Part shown: in pieces, positions 1 to 11,881 of the stretch
How positions within the stretch are numbered: position 1 is the first letter of the stretch
Layout of the letters: the number at the start of each line of letters is the position of its first letter
Origin: Chytridium lagenaria
Taxonomy: Eukaryota; Chytridiomycota; Chytridiomycetes; Chytridiales; Chytridiaceae
NCBI GenBank assembly: GCA_025449115.1
Contig: JAHLKC010000059.1
Coordinates: 1-64,000, forward strand
Direction: 5' to 3'
DNA length: 64,000 nucleotides
Position numbers and translations under genes: made by a program
The notes under the pieces: generated by a model
The model's database searches: none
Seen by the model: only the letters and a program-made list of their open reading frames with translations
Told to the model about the DNA's origin: nothing

Positions 1-1
1 T

Positions 2-3000
2 GTTTCTGCGGCATCTGATGTGGAACTTGTTGAGGAGCCTGCTGCTAAGAAGGGAGAGGACCTCGAAGACGGTGAGATCCCCGCCGCTGAGACCAATGTG
101 ATTACTGGCAAGAAACTTGCGCAAGAGCCCGAGTCCGCCAAAAGCGACGACGTCCCTGCTGAACGCGTCGAGCCCAGGCTTTTGACCATTGACGAGCTCC
201 AGGGGCGTGATTACGTCACGATCAAGGAGGACCCTAAGTCTGTGACCAAGAAGCGCATTGTTTACTCGATCGATATTTTGAAGACGATGTTTGAGATGGT
301 CATGACTCCCCCCCCCGGTCTTCCTCCTCTTAGCATTTTTGCGAGTGAGGAGACTGGCAAACCGTCTCCTCGTGGGTCTCGCCCGTCTTCTGGATCTGGA
401 ACTGGTCACTACCTTGCTCAAGGTTCGAGCTCGGCTAGCGGACACGCTACCCCTAAGCGTTCCGGCACCATGGGTCTCCCTCATGTTAAGGGTATTATGC
501 CCACTGTCGCAGCTCCTCCTTCTAGCCGTAGCATGAGAAACTCTGTCGGCCCCGGCCAACCCCCTGCTTACGGTATGGGTGCTGGAAGCAGTCGCAACTC
601 CCAGGGAAGTTGGGACTCCAAGGGTGGACAGGGTCTTCCCCCTCGCCCCGGTGGTCCCAACCGTGACCGTGGTGGCCGTGGTGGTGACAGGCACTCGCAA
701 TCGCAACAACAGCAGAACGAACCTCCTGTTGAGGCGCTTAAGGTGGGGCAGAACGCGTGGGTTCCCGATGTGAAGAAGACGGGCAAGGGCGTTGATGCCG
801 ACGCGGATAAGGCTGCTGCGGATGCTCTAGAAGTTCAAACCGTCAAGAAGGCGAAGGGTCTATTGAACAAGCTCACGATCGAGAAGTTCGATACCATTTC
901 CGATCAGTTCCTTGCGTTGCCAATCAACACTCAGAGCTTGCTTAAGAAGGTTATTGAGCTTGTCTTTGACAAGGCTTTGGACGAGCATCACTTCCAGAAC
1001 ATGTACGGAAGACTTTGCCAGAAGCTCAGCAATGAGCTTCCAAAGGTCCAAAAGTGGATCGACATGGACGCGAAGAACAACATTTTCCGTCGTCTTTTGT
1101 TAAATAAGTGTCAGGAAGAGTTTGAGAGGAGTGAGAAGTGGTCGCAGACTGATGCTGATGACGCTCTCTCCCGGAAGGAGCGTCTTCAGCGCCTCCACGA
1201 GATGTCGGCGGATGAGAAGGCTCAATACGCTGAAGACGAGTTCCAGAGGAATAAGCTTAAGCGCCGTGTCCTTGGAAATATCAGTTTCATTGGAGAGCTC
1301 TTTAAGCTTCAAATGATTACTGAGAAGATTATGCACAATTGTGTGCAGCAACTTCTTAGCAAGGTTGTTGACCCTGAGGAGGAAGAGACTGAGTGTCTTT
1401 GCAAGCTCCTTAAGAGTGTAGGCGAGCGCCTTGACCACCCTGCAGCCAAGAGTCACATGGACCTCTACTTTACCCGTATCAAGGAGCTTTCCGTCAACCA
1501 GAAGCTTCCCGCACGTATCCGTTTCATGATCCAGGATCTTATTGAGCAGCGGCGCAGCAAGTGGAAGGCAAGGATTGAGGTTGTTGGACCCATGAAAATT
1601 TCTGAGATTCAGGAACGTGAGGACAAGAAGCAGAGGGAGGAGGAGGAAGCCATTAGGCAGAGGAATGCTCTGGCGGCGGTGGTGGACGTGGTGGACGTGG
1701 AGGCAGGGTTGGACAGGCATTTGGCCGACAGAACAGTACTAGCGATAGGTCTGGGAAGAGTCAGGATGTGAGGTCGCAGGCTGATGGTTGGAACACTGTG
1801 GCGGAGGAAGGCGAGGAGCACGAGACAGGTGACGACAACTTGAATAACTTCGGAAAGTTGGAGTTGAAGAAACCATCAAGTGGATTGCACTTTGGACTTC
1901 CCAGCTCGACTTGGAACAGAGGTGCTCAGGGTGGTGCGGCCAGGATGAAGCTGAGAAGCCTCGTGCTGCCGCCACTGGAGGAAACATGTTCCGGTTAGTC
2001 GATATTCCTTCAACTCTTATCTTGTAAGTGGACTTCATAACTAATTTGTTTACAATAGTGTTCTTTCTGCTGCCGAGAACGTCTCTGAGCGCGAAAAGTC
2101 AATCGATATTGTTCGCTCACCACCCCGACCAATTCTGACTCGCCCAAAGCCAAGGTTGTGGAGGCCCCCGCTGCTCCTGAGAAGCTCAGCAAGAGCCAAG
2201 CTAACAAGAAGATTGAGGCCACTTGCAAGGAGTGGTTCAGCATCTTTGACATCGCCGAGTTTGCTGCTGCCCAAAAAGAGTTTGGAACGGATGAATACAA
2301 CGTGAGCTTGTGTCTGCCAGTGTTAAACTCGTCCATTGAGAAGAAGATGGATGAGGTAAGAAAACTTGCGGATCTCTTGCATCACCTTGTGAAGGAGGGT
2401 AATGTTTCCGAAGCGGATGTCCTTAAGAGGTTAGTTTGCGTTTTATTTGGTTTTTATGAGCGAGTATGATTTAACTTTGTTTTTGTATAGCTTTGGTGAT
2501 GTTCTGGAAATGATCGATGATATCTCGATTGATATTCCTGCCGTTTTTAAGTTCATGGGTGTCTTGTACGGTCGCCTTCTCACCCTGGAGTCCAGCAGTT
2601 TTACACTTTCGAACTTCTTCGAAGCCCTTGAACCCATGTTCAAGGCTGAGGAGCGCAAGAAGATTGCTGACGGACCCAAGCTGGTGGCAGAGGCGTTCTT
2701 GACGATCGCTTCATGCGAGAGTGAAGATTTCTTGCAAAAGATGGTTAAGGAGAATCCTTTCGATCTTAAGCAGATTTTCCCGATTGCCAGCAGGACGGAC
2801 GAGGCTGTGGCTATCTGGATGGAGTCCAACAAGCTGTTTTTTCTTAACCCGCTCCTGAAGGTCACCTGGGGTCTGCGGGTTAAGCTTGGTGACTCCGAGG
2901 CGGCGCTCGCGTTTTTAAAGCAGGTGTGTACTCTGACTTTAGTTTGATACCCTTTTCCGCATGATGTTGTTTTGGCCTGTGCTCATGCTCTTTTATTCCA

Positions 3001-3477
3001 AGGACGAGGTGGCGGCGCTCGAAAAAGAATGATCAGCTTGGCTTTGTTCGCGTTGTTGCTCTTTCGGTTTTGAAGCACCTTGGACAGAATACTATTTTCG
3101 CCCAGGGTTCAAAGAAGCCGCTTGAGATTACGCGTGAGCAGTTCGTGAAGCTGGAAGAAATTCTCACTGCGCATGTCGCGCTTTTCAACACTTTCATTCA
3201 AAACTCTTTGGAGAAGAAGGTTGAGGTGCTCTTTGCGTGTCAGGAATTCTGGGATGAGGGAGACCGGTTTAAGAGTAAGTTTTTGTTTTTTTATCATGTT
3301 CAATCATCCTTTTCTGATGTTAACCTGCCCTTTTTAGCTTTCCTTGAGCACTTGTTCCGCATTTTCCTTAAGGTGAAGATCGTCGACGAGGAGGCGGTCA
3401 ACGCTTGGAAGGCTGACAAGATCAGGCTTGAGAGCTCCAAAAAGGCTGCGCTTGAGGAACTGTCCAAACTGGTTTAA
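2..3477 (+). CDS. Translation initiation factor eIF4G (5' truncated by window)
   Basis: This is the scaffold of the cap-binding complex eIF4F, which bridges eIF4E, eIF4A and eIF3 in the cytoplasm. The reading frame is open from base 2, so the start lies outside the window. Order of parts: an acidic stretch; a candidate eIF4E-binding site near 265-285 (tyrosine followed five residues later by leucine, after KKR); a Gly/Ser/Pro-rich linker; a MIF4G domain at about 840-1560; an RGG-rich segment near 1670-1720; an MA3 domain at about 2200-2930; and a C-terminal W2-type domain at about 3070-3477. Short introns lie near 1990-2058, 2429-2490, 2923-3001 and 3273-3338. The frame breaks near 1665, 1925 and 2120 and at the A-run 3022-3026, where one extra A seems to be present. 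Each break sits in otherwise clean coding sequence, so indel errors are likelier than gene decay. The family call is secure. Confidence 0.9.
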
Positions 3478-4742
3478 GTCGATCCGCAAGGGTTGATATT
3501 CTTTATAATTTTGAGGGCTTTGCCTTGCTGGAAAAAAACTTTTATATCACACATTTGTTTTATCTCTTGGCCCTTTTGTTTGGCAAAGTCTCTCGTTGGT
3601 TTTTTTCTCTTTATATCTGGCTTTCCCCTTTTATTACCCCTGGGGGGCTTGCACCCCAAATCATTTGCTTTTGTTTTATGCTTTTTGTTTTACGCAATAT
3701 ATTGCGAATGAGCACGTTGATGGTGGAATGATGCCTATTGATGTCCCATACGCTATCCCACAAAACCCCTCCCTTTATTTTTTTGTTGTTGCGTTCTAAT
3801 GTTTTCTGTCACGGGAAGCTTTATCTCTTCCTCACGCGGTTTTTTTCTTTACATTTCATTTATTTGCTTTAGTTTGTTTCCCCTGATCTCAGTGTAGATA
3901 TGGGCTGGGCAGGGCATTATTGCGGCTGCATAGTTCTTTATTTTGTTTTTTTTTGCTTTCATTTGGTAAGAGGTGGTTTTGCCGTTGAGGGGAGCAGTGA
4001 AGTAGACAGTGTGTGCGTACGTGGTGATGAACGGAAGAATAATAATTATTCTATCAAAGTATTTTATAACTGGGATTTCAAACCTCATGTATTTTGGTTT
4101 TTTGTTGTTCCAACAAAGCCGAATCTTGCCTGTTTATTTATGCGCGTCGTGCGGCAGTAGATGCAATACTCCAGAAGATTGTGTTGAACCAATATACACA
4201 GATTGAGCCGTGGAGATTCATCGAGACAACCAGCATGCCCCTCCGCAACAAGATTATGTTCCGCCCTGCAAGCTGTCTTCCGAAAAGCGCTCCATCATCG
4301 GCTTCATATGACGACACCATCCCGCTGAATTCTTCTTCCCATAACTCCACCCGTCCCTGAAAAGAATTTCAGCGATCTCGTTGGATTTCTTTTCAAAGGA
4401 CGCATGAGCTCTTGTTGCATTCAAATGAAATTTTTATACAGGTACATTACCAACCTATATTTATATCTTGGTCGGTAGGATGCATACCTTTTGTCCTTGA
4501 AGCAGCACCTCTTTCGTAGATTGATATGATCTTTGCGGATGGAGGTTAAGGACTATTGTGGCAGCGCAAGCTGTCTGGTTCTAATTTACCCCTTTACTTC
4601 CTCTTCAAAACTCAGCCTCTGGACCTTATTCTTCCATTTAATGTCCTTCTCCGACAGTCAATACATCCATCACCAGCCGTTCACAGCAGCCAGTTTCTCA
4701 GTGTTACCATAGTTTTACCATTCCTCAACATCACAAAAATCC
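3478..4742. other. Gene-poor, T-rich stretch
   Basis: This 1.26-kb gap follows eIF4G. The first 600 bases are T-rich and look like 3' UTR or spacer. At 4130-4360 both strands stay open for about 70-90 codons with mixed composition, so a small gene or relic is possible, but I recognise no family and see no convincing splice signals. Nothing else is supported. Confidence 0.4.
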
Positions 4743-6245
4743 ATGCAGACCAGCCAATTCAAGTTTACGCTCACTCGCGGCGGCCACACTCCTGTGAAGG
4801 TGTATATTCCCATTTTAGAATCTCCTGATGGCCTTATAAATGTTATGTATGTTGCAGTTTTTTTTTTTTTCTTTTCTTTTATTTCTTTTTTTTTTGTGTA
4901 TATCCGACACTTGACAGGCTTTTTTACAGGTTAACAGAGATACTTAACGCGGGTGGCTATATGAACATCACCTATATTATTCCTCGGGCAAAAGCTCCAA
5001 GAAAACCGATCATTGAACGCCAGTGTACATTGATATTTGAAAATCAAGCGGAAAGGAAAAGACTTCAAGATTTTCTAAGCGGCCTAGACCTTGTGGTGAG
5101 TGCTACACCTGATTTTACGATGTTAACAACCGGCAACAAGGGCCTTTGTGAATTAAACCACGTATCGATAATGATCGAGTCTCGTACAGGAAGTGATTTC
5201 ACTTTATCAGTGATTAAGGCGCCTGAAAAGTTCGCTCCTTTGGGATATAATAAAGTACCCGAGCAAGTACTTGCTTACAAGTCTATCTACTTTCCCGCCA
5301 GGACTAAAGTATCAACATTTAATTGATCTTTATCTAATCCTTTTAGGAAGAGGAAGCGGACCTTCGATCAAGCTGGCATGGATTGAATATTCATTACCGA
5401 GGTCCGTCAACAAGAGGCTCTCTTGATCTTAAAGATGCCATAATCTACAAGACGGAGGGCGTCTTAACATCTCCTGCTGACTCCGATGTTGTTTTTATAC
5501 ATAACACGTGCCTCAGCTACCTGCCTTCAGATATTGTAGAGGCAAGGAAAAACCCTCGCATTAGGTTTTATGCTGTTGGACAGGATATTGGCAAGCCTGA
5601 TACAGGAATAGATCGTGCCATTCCTATTTTCTTGGGAGGTATGGATATATGTCAAAGTCATACTTATGTTTTTGATAAGGTGGCGTGGTTACGTTTGAGT
5701 TGGACATTTTTGAACGAATTGTAGAATATGGTCCAAGAATCGTTCACATTTTAACAGAAATCGTGGAGTTTGCCAAAAACGTAATTGCTTTTTGTTGTTG
5801 CCGCTTCTAACATTATAAAGTCCCCAGATGAAGTTGGTTGGCATATTATGCTCCCATCTCAAGCTCAGAAACTTCTTATTAAAATTCGTGACGGCTATGA
5901 CGGAAAGGCAACTGCTGCGTATGTCTCTCGTTTTTTTCCTCATTCTGTTTTAACAAGAAAAGTGCGATCGAAGTCTTTGAATGTTTGATTACTTTGCAAG
6001 GGTTAGACAACCGTCGTAACCGTCCCCTTTTCCGTTATTTCACCAAATACGAAGAAGTTTACGGGATCGTCAACGGTGTACCCAAACCTAGCGCGTTGCT
6101 CACTCTCCAGCGTTTCGCCAGTTTGAATTATCGAAGATTTAGGCGTTTTGTCCTTGCTGTCAGTGATGACAGCCAATTAGAAAGGGAAAGGGATGTGGAA
6201 TGTGTGTTTATGGATGAAGTACCCAAAAGGATGGCTCTTCATTAA
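4743..6245 (+). CDS. Multi-exon protein of unknown family
   Basis: A complete gene that I do not recognise. ATG at 4743 opens exon 1 (about 4743-4847). After a T-rich intron ending near 4930 the frame continues through introns at about 5309-5345 (GTATCA to TTTTAG), 5640-5680 (GTATGG to ATAAG), 5781-5820 (GTAATT, TCTAAC branch) and 5920-5961, ending with TAA at 6243. All introns keep the frame open, so unlike most genes here it needs no frameshift. The product is roughly 400 residues, without signal peptide or membrane segments, mixed alpha/beta in appearance, and ends in a basic then acidic tail. The N-terminal 80 residues faintly recall the divergent BRCT-like start of Rap1 proteins, but this is too weak to name. 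It converges on the dolichol kinase gene 57 bases away. Confidence 0.7.
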
Positions 6246-6302
6246 AAGTTATCATGCGTTTATTTGATTTGTATATAGCTTTATGCATGTATTTTTGATG
6301 TA

Positions 6303-8614
6303 TTAGAATAGATTGCGAATTGCTAGATGAAAGATAGGAATCACCAAATTATCGTTTTGGTCTCTGTTTGCTTTGTTAGACTGTACAACCACACTTAAGC
6401 TTACGATGTCGCCTCTAGAATTCCTATTCGAAAATCCGAAAGTCAGTAACTTCCTAATAATACGCACTTTTATAAATAAAGTTAGCCTCACCTGTTAGAC
6501 ATGCACAGAGCAAGCTGGAAAGAACCTGCAATTAGGTTAGAAAAAATGTAAATTCATTGTAATTTAACTGTTTGAATTGAAATTCCACTAAAGAAAATGG
6601 ATGTTATTGCAACATCCGACACCAAGAGGCTGATGATGAATGCAAGTGTTCCCTCTATTGTCTTTGACGTGCCAAACCACTTATTCTTGCCAAATCGTTG
6701 CCCAATGACGGAAGCCTAATATCTTTCAATAAAAGCTTTTCAAAACCTTTTACTCACCAACGTATCTCCAATACCCAAAGTCAGCACCCCACTAAGACCT
6801 GCGATTGCGACTTGATTGGGAATTCTAAAAAAATTTAAGAAACATCAAATCGCTGTTGCCTACCTGTTCAGCCAGACAGGAAGCGCGCAACCAATAGAAG
6901 GTAAAGATGTGATAAAATGACTGGCCCGCAGTCTCGTTGATCAAGAAAAGTCGACAAGAAGGTGTGGATTTGCATACCAGCAGGCCAGACTCTGAAATGT
7001 CGTACATACTCGATCATGATGAGAGCACTAAGGGCGAATGAAAATGCGAGATGCATCAAATCTGGCTGAAATAGAGGATTAGGCTTGCTTTGGTGATTTT
7101 AGCTGGAAAGAACGAAGGAAAAACGAAAGATCATGAAACACGTCTTAACGGCTAAAACTAACGTCAACAACATATCCAGGAATAAAACATGCAGACAGCA
7201 ATCGTATGGAAGTACTTTCTCTTAAGATTCAAATGCTCTTTTGATTTTGACTTTCCAAACGACAGTACTGCAAACGTGACCCCGACTGCAATCATTAAAG
7301 CCCAATACGTTATGAGGGCTATACGCCTCTTTTCTGCCGCCAAAAAACAGCACCGCCCTTACAAAGTGTGAGAACACAGCCACAAAAAAAAGTTATACTT
7401 TACCATGTGAATGGCTCCTCTCCGCTCAAAAAATGTGAAGTCCATGGCCGAATTAACGCGATGACAATTAATGCCGCTAGCGAGAAGAAAACTAGGGACA
7501 GTTGGATATGCTTTGTTTGTGCTTGCGGCAATGGCTTCGCGATGTCAATAGCCGAATACGCTCTCTTAACACGTCGTAATACTTGATATAATGTAGCACC
7601 AATGAGAAGCATCCCAAAAAGCAGGCTATGCATGAAAATGTGAATGGGGGATCGCTTTATCGTGAAAGTAAAGGGTAGAAAGGATGGCAAAACCTACAGG
7701 GAAGAAAAGTGATTAATGAAATGCCCAGATGACGCAGTAATAGGAGTGCAAAAGTGACACCTACCATGCTTAGTGTTGCGATGAGTGCATCAAAACATAA
7801 AAGAACAAGAGTTTCGGAAAGGACCATTGCTTCACCCAGCGTAAAGCTGTTTTTAAAAAACGTCACGAATAACATAAGCGTAGTTTGTTGTACAGCAAGG
7901 CTCAAGATCATGATACTAACTCCAGCAAACATCGATCGTGCTTTTAGGTGTATCCATGAGATTATGGGAAATTGGGAAGAAAAAAACCAAGAAAAAAGAA
8001 AAAAACGGAATGCGAACATAATGATATTCACCTTTTACAACGATCGCAGGAATCAGAACCCAAGAAGCAAGTCCAGAAAACCCATACCGTTTAAACTCTT
8101 TCGTATCCCTTCCAAATAACAAAGGAACTTTAACGTTGGCGAATAACAAACTCAGATTAAAAACAATATTGAAATATTCTGCATGAAGCAAGTCAGACGT
8201 ATGATAAGGAATTATAGTCTCTACCGGATACTGGGCTAGAGGGAGATATGGATAGAGACAGCGCACTCACTGCGAGTGGAACCAGCAAAAGGCCCACAGC
8301 AACCCCTGAATCCGCTTTTGGTCTACGATGAGAGCGATCAGTCTTACACAAGTCTCCTTCTCAAACCTATAATGCCCGGGGGTTGTTCCAGGTAGGATGA
8401 CACTGTTCTGATGGTAGACATGGCTCACGGAGATTGTCAGCGATATGAGGGCTGTAAGAGAGTCAATTGATGGACCCACACGGGATTCAATGTTTATTTT
8501 TGTACCAAATGCTTCCGTCCAAAGCTCCCTGTACAATAGAAATGCTGATGCGCTCACGCAGGGAATGACCAGCACCAAGAACTCGACGCCAGGCCCGTTC
8601 AACACAAACGGCAT
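6303..8614 (-). CDS. SEC59: Dolichol kinase (SEC59/DOLK family)
   Basis: CTP-dependent dolichol kinase is an ER membrane enzyme making dolichyl phosphate for N-glycosylation, O-mannosylation and GPI anchors. The gene is cut by several short introns and encodes many hydrophobic segments. The C-terminal catalytic region is diagnostic: an IGDT-type motif near 6750, then GQRFGKNKW and TSKTIEGT at about 6655-6715, matching the family's CTP-binding signature, and a terminal DQNDNLVIP element near 6345, also typical. FTLGEA near 7850 fits the family too. I chose ATG at 8614 because an in-frame TAA lies 12 codons upstream at 8648-8650. A transposon-like element begins about 40 bases 5' of this start, so the 5' UTR or promoter has probably been altered. 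An upstream non-coding or tiny coding exon cannot be excluded. Confidence 0.85.
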
Positions 8615-8654
8615 CACTCCTTTTTTCAATTTGTACAGCACTATGTATTATGTA

Positions 8655-9375
8655 CAGTGCGTGACACCAAAGATAGGTACGAAAATAATTAAGAGCTCTA
8701 AACTTTACACGCACTATCGACCCTTCCATAAAGTGTAAATTGCTCTTTACTACGCTGTTCTCCTCCCTTCCCCGCATCAAATGGCTGAGAGCTTTTCTCT
8801 CTATCATGTCTGGGTCATCTTTTATACAGCCTCAAAGTTTATTAATTGTGAAAATTTTTAATTAATGACCTTCAGAAATATTTGCCACCCAATATATATA
8901 AAAATTATGAAAATTTTCATATTGGTATCAAACGGAAGCTGAGAACGAGGGGAATGCTACGAAATGTATACTGTGGGATGTTATTTCATAGTGTTTTTCC
9001 GTCATATCTTTGAACGGTAAGAAATCTCATAAAAATTTCAAAAATAATTTTTGAAAAAAAAAAAAGTAAATTTTTTTCTGAAAAAAAATGTTACACATTT
9101 TGTTTTGTTGTTGTTATGATGCGTTGGCTGGCATTACAAGATGTGCGAATAGCACCATTGCACTCCCAGCCATATGTTTTCTTAACAAAATATCAAGAAA
9201 ATCAAAGATGAAAATTTTTCAATTAGTAGAGATTTTTTTGCCGCCCCCCTAATATGTCCGTTTCCATACCCCCCACAAGACCCCCTTAGAAGATTGGGGT
9301 CGGAAATGCTTCCTGGAGGAGATATGGGCATATTGGGGTCGAAATTTTCGTACCTATCTTTGGTGTCACGCACTG
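8655..9375. mobile_element. Non-autonomous Tc1/mariner-type element (MITE), 721 bp
   Basis: The ends are perfect terminal inverted repeats of 32 bases starting CAGTGCGTGACACC and ending GGTGTCACGCACTG (8655-8686 and 9344-9375). Each end is flanked by TA (8653-8654 and 9376-9377), the expected target-site duplication of Tc1/mariner transposases, whose repeats also commonly begin CAGT. The interior is AT-rich with A and T runs and has no transposase frame, so it would need a transposase supplied in trans. The intact repeats and duplication suggest a fairly recent insertion. It lies just upstream of the dolichol kinase start codon. Confidence 0.85.
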
Positions 9376-9604
9376 TAGATCAAGTTTATAAGACAAGCTC
9401 ATTATTATAATGCAAAAAAAGGAGTGGGTGCACGAGGGTGGTAAACTCAATCTTCTTGCGATGGATATCACAACAACCCATTGCGAATCCCAGACTTTGC
9501 AACTCCAAACAGAAAAACATAACCTCAGTCATGAGCGCTTCCCAGAGGTTCTTTAAGTACATTCCAAGTACAATATACAGAAAATGTGTTGCCAGTGATA
9601 GGGT

Positions 9605-9920
9605 AACTTATGGGGAAACAAACCAACCAATTGTATGAGAATTTATTTGTATGGGTGCGTGCTGGTTTATTTATGTGCGCGATGTTGGTTCGATCCGTGG
9701 TTGAACAGGGCGTAGTCTTGAAACGACCATAAGTCATTTTCAAAAAGATGCGACGATCTAGATGGACTGTTTTGGAGGGAGTTTTTATAAGCAAAAGGGT
9801 ATGATGGGAGAACTGTTTTAACTTATGGGTAAACAAACCAAACCACAAAGATGCGACGATCGAGGTGGACTGTTTTGGAAGGCTATTCGCCAGACTATAT
9901 TCCAAAACGACCATCAGTCA
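9605..9920. repeat. Decayed direct repeats with three shared blocks
   Basis: Three blocks each occur twice. A block AACTTATGGG.AAACAAACCA lies at about 9605-9625 and 9820-9842. A block AAGATGCGACGATC followed by GTGGACTGTTTTGGA lies at about 9747-9778 and 9848-9879. A block AACGACCAT.AGTCA lies near 9721-9736 and 9904-9919. The order differs between copies (a-c-b then a-b-c), so this is a rearranged or nested repeat, not a simple tandem duplication. No coding function is evident. Confidence 0.65.
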
Positions 9921-9971
9921 AACCCGCATCTCTTACAGTAATTTTCGGACTCAAGCAAAAACAAAGAAAAG

Positions 9972-10174
9972 ATGACCGCAGTAGCAAGTGGTCGGCGGAA
10001 GTACTAATATAATCGATGCAGGATGATGTGAAGAATCATGTGGACATGCGTAATATTTTGCGAATGTTAACAGCTAATGCAGCCGCCGCAACAGAGGAGG
10101 AGTTGGGACAAAAAACACCTATAACGGAGGGGATACGAATCTATTATAGCATGTTAAAGAAGGACAACCCATAA
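9972..10174 (+). CDS. Small two-exon gene, 53-residue protein
   Basis: ATG at 9972 starts a three-codon exon (ATG ACC GCA). A 41-nt intron follows at 9981-10021 with donor GTAGCA, a TACTAAT branch site and acceptor ATGCAG. Exon 2 (10022-10174) is open for 50 codons to TAA. The predicted protein is acidic at the start, has a run of four alanines, and ends with a YYSMLKKDNP-like tail; it looks like two short helices. I do not recognise the family. A yeast-like branch site in exactly the right place and balanced codon use argue for a real gene. If the intron call is wrong, the second exon could belong to a longer transcript. Confidence 0.55.
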
Positions 10175-10398
10175 ATTGACTAATGTCTTTTATTGAAAAT
10201 TCCTAAGGATAAAGAAGTGGGTTTGTTTGGCAATAGGAATTCTAAGGGCAAATACAGTAAACGACGGCAGAAAATATGAAGCTTATTGAGTAACCGTGTA
10301 TACAGCAAGAGCAAGGCAGAGCGAGGGTGGTATTGTTTTTTTTTTTTGACAAAAGCACGGCGAGAGGTTAATCAACTCATTACATTGCCATACACATT

Positions 10399-11600
10399 CT
10401 ACTCGGCCGCCGCAGCCAGTTCATGCAACACCTCCTTGCGAAGGTCTGAAAACACGACTTTCTGTTTCTTTCTCTGGCTGTATAAACAAACGGGGGTTAT
10501 TTCAATATTCACCTGTAAAATGGGTACCTTAAAACTTTAAATACAGTCTTCAAAATGATATCAAGATCCTTTGATCCGACGCGAACGTTGAGATGTGGTA
10601 AAATATCCGCTTGCGAAATTGTGGCATATTTCTCTGGGTCTTCCCGGTCTGGCGTGATCTTTTCTTGCACGTTCTTATCTTGTAAAACAGGCTTCGTTTT
10701 CAGATCAGCATCCTTGGATATTTCCTCTTCCACATGTTCAGGCTGAACAGCGTCTATTTGTGCTTTTCCTTTTCCCTTCGTTAATCGTACAGTCGTCGTC
10801 ACCTCTTCCGCCTTCTTTACTTCCTCCAACTTCTTCCCCTCATCAGTGTTTTTCGCATTATCTTCAGCCTTCGCCGCCTCCTCTTTCGGACTCGAACTCA
10901 CTTGGGCGTTATCCGTCGCAACAACCTCATCCGACGACGTCTCCACCCCCTTCCGACTCTTCTTTTTCTTCCGAAACACAAAGGCATCATCATCAGGTTC
11001 CGCATGTGCCTCTGTAACGCGTTTTTTTGATTTCTTTGGTGCTTTTACAGGGAGGGTGGCGGGTGGCTCGGATTTGGATTGGTTTGAACGTTGTTTGGCG
11101 GGGAGGGGAGGAGGAGGAGAGTGGTGTCTGTGTGTTTCGGTTTCGGTAATGGTATTGGAGGTGACGTCGCCGCCGAAATGGAATTTCACGACTGGAATGG
11201 TGCCTGAACGATTGAGGGTTAAGGGTTAAAGAGTTCCTGTATACTCAATGTCACTCGATAGTTTAAAACCTCCTACCAGTTGCCTTATAACTCAACCGCG
11301 TCCTTCTTTTATCCTTTGACTCTGCATTATCCTCCCTCTCCTCACCAGGACCGTGAGAACTATTTAGCACCTCCGCCTTTATCATTTCATCCTCATTGAC
11401 AGACTTCTTTGGTGTTTTTCCATGTGTCGTAGATTTCCGGCTATTTAAACGTTTCTTTTGTCGGAGAGACGCGAGGTGTAGGCGGCTTTGTGGGTGGGGA
11501 TTGAGATGTTGAGGTGGTCTTTTGAATGGTGAACGGACGAGGTTTGACTTGATGACCGCTAAATAACATGGGTTAGGATGATTGATTGCATGTAGATGAA
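10399..11600 (-). CDS. Lysine-rich, probably nuclear protein of unknown family (5' end unresolved)
   Basis: Exons read on the minus strand. The central exon (about 10524-11210) encodes a low-complexity Lys/Glu/Ser-rich chain with nuclear-localisation-like KKSKKR and RKKKKSRK clusters. An upstream exon (about 11277-11569) is also basic and joins it through a GTAGG to TTCAG intron with the frame kept. A short last exon (about 10399-10472) follows an intron with GTACCC donor and TATACAG acceptor. The last 50 or so residues (LPHLNVRVGSKDL through LRKEVLHEL) form a compact helical module that weakly recalls the winged-helix-like C-terminus of LYAR-type nucleolar proteins; this is a guess. No ATG is visible in the 5' exon's frame, so exon 1 is missing from this model. 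The stop at 10399 is TAG, rare in this window. Confidence 0.55.
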
Positions 11601-11881
11601 TGTTAGGGAGGTGGAGGATGAGGGACGTCTTTTGAGCGATGATGATGATGATGTGACAGGACCGAAAAAGCGTCGAGGTGGTGTTCAATCTGCTTCACTC
11701 CAAACGCTACATAATCACCCCACAGATCAACAAAAACTAAATAAAACTACACACCCAAAACCCCGTCTTCTTTCAAGCCGTCTTTCGTCCCGCTTCATTA
11801 TTCTTTTGCAGTCTTCTCCCTCCTTTGTCACAGTTCCGTCCTCACTACAGTCACCTCACTTAAAGTTTGTCAATAAGCAAG

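Noticed and set aside
8487..8807. Open minus-strand frame extending the dolichol kinase N-terminus
   Set aside because: Its 5' half runs through the left TIR of the MITE, and its frame differs from the kinase frame; the kinase frame itself has TAA at 8648-8650.
9686..9700. GGTTCGATCC resembling a tRNA B box
   Set aside because: No A box at the right distance, no cloverleaf arms upstream, and it lies inside the decayed repeat region.
11596..11730. Plus-strand frame with an acidic DDDDD run and KKRR
   Set aside because: It reads the complement of a GAT repeat, overlaps the 5' exon region of the minus-strand lysine-rich gene, and has no continuation by splicing.
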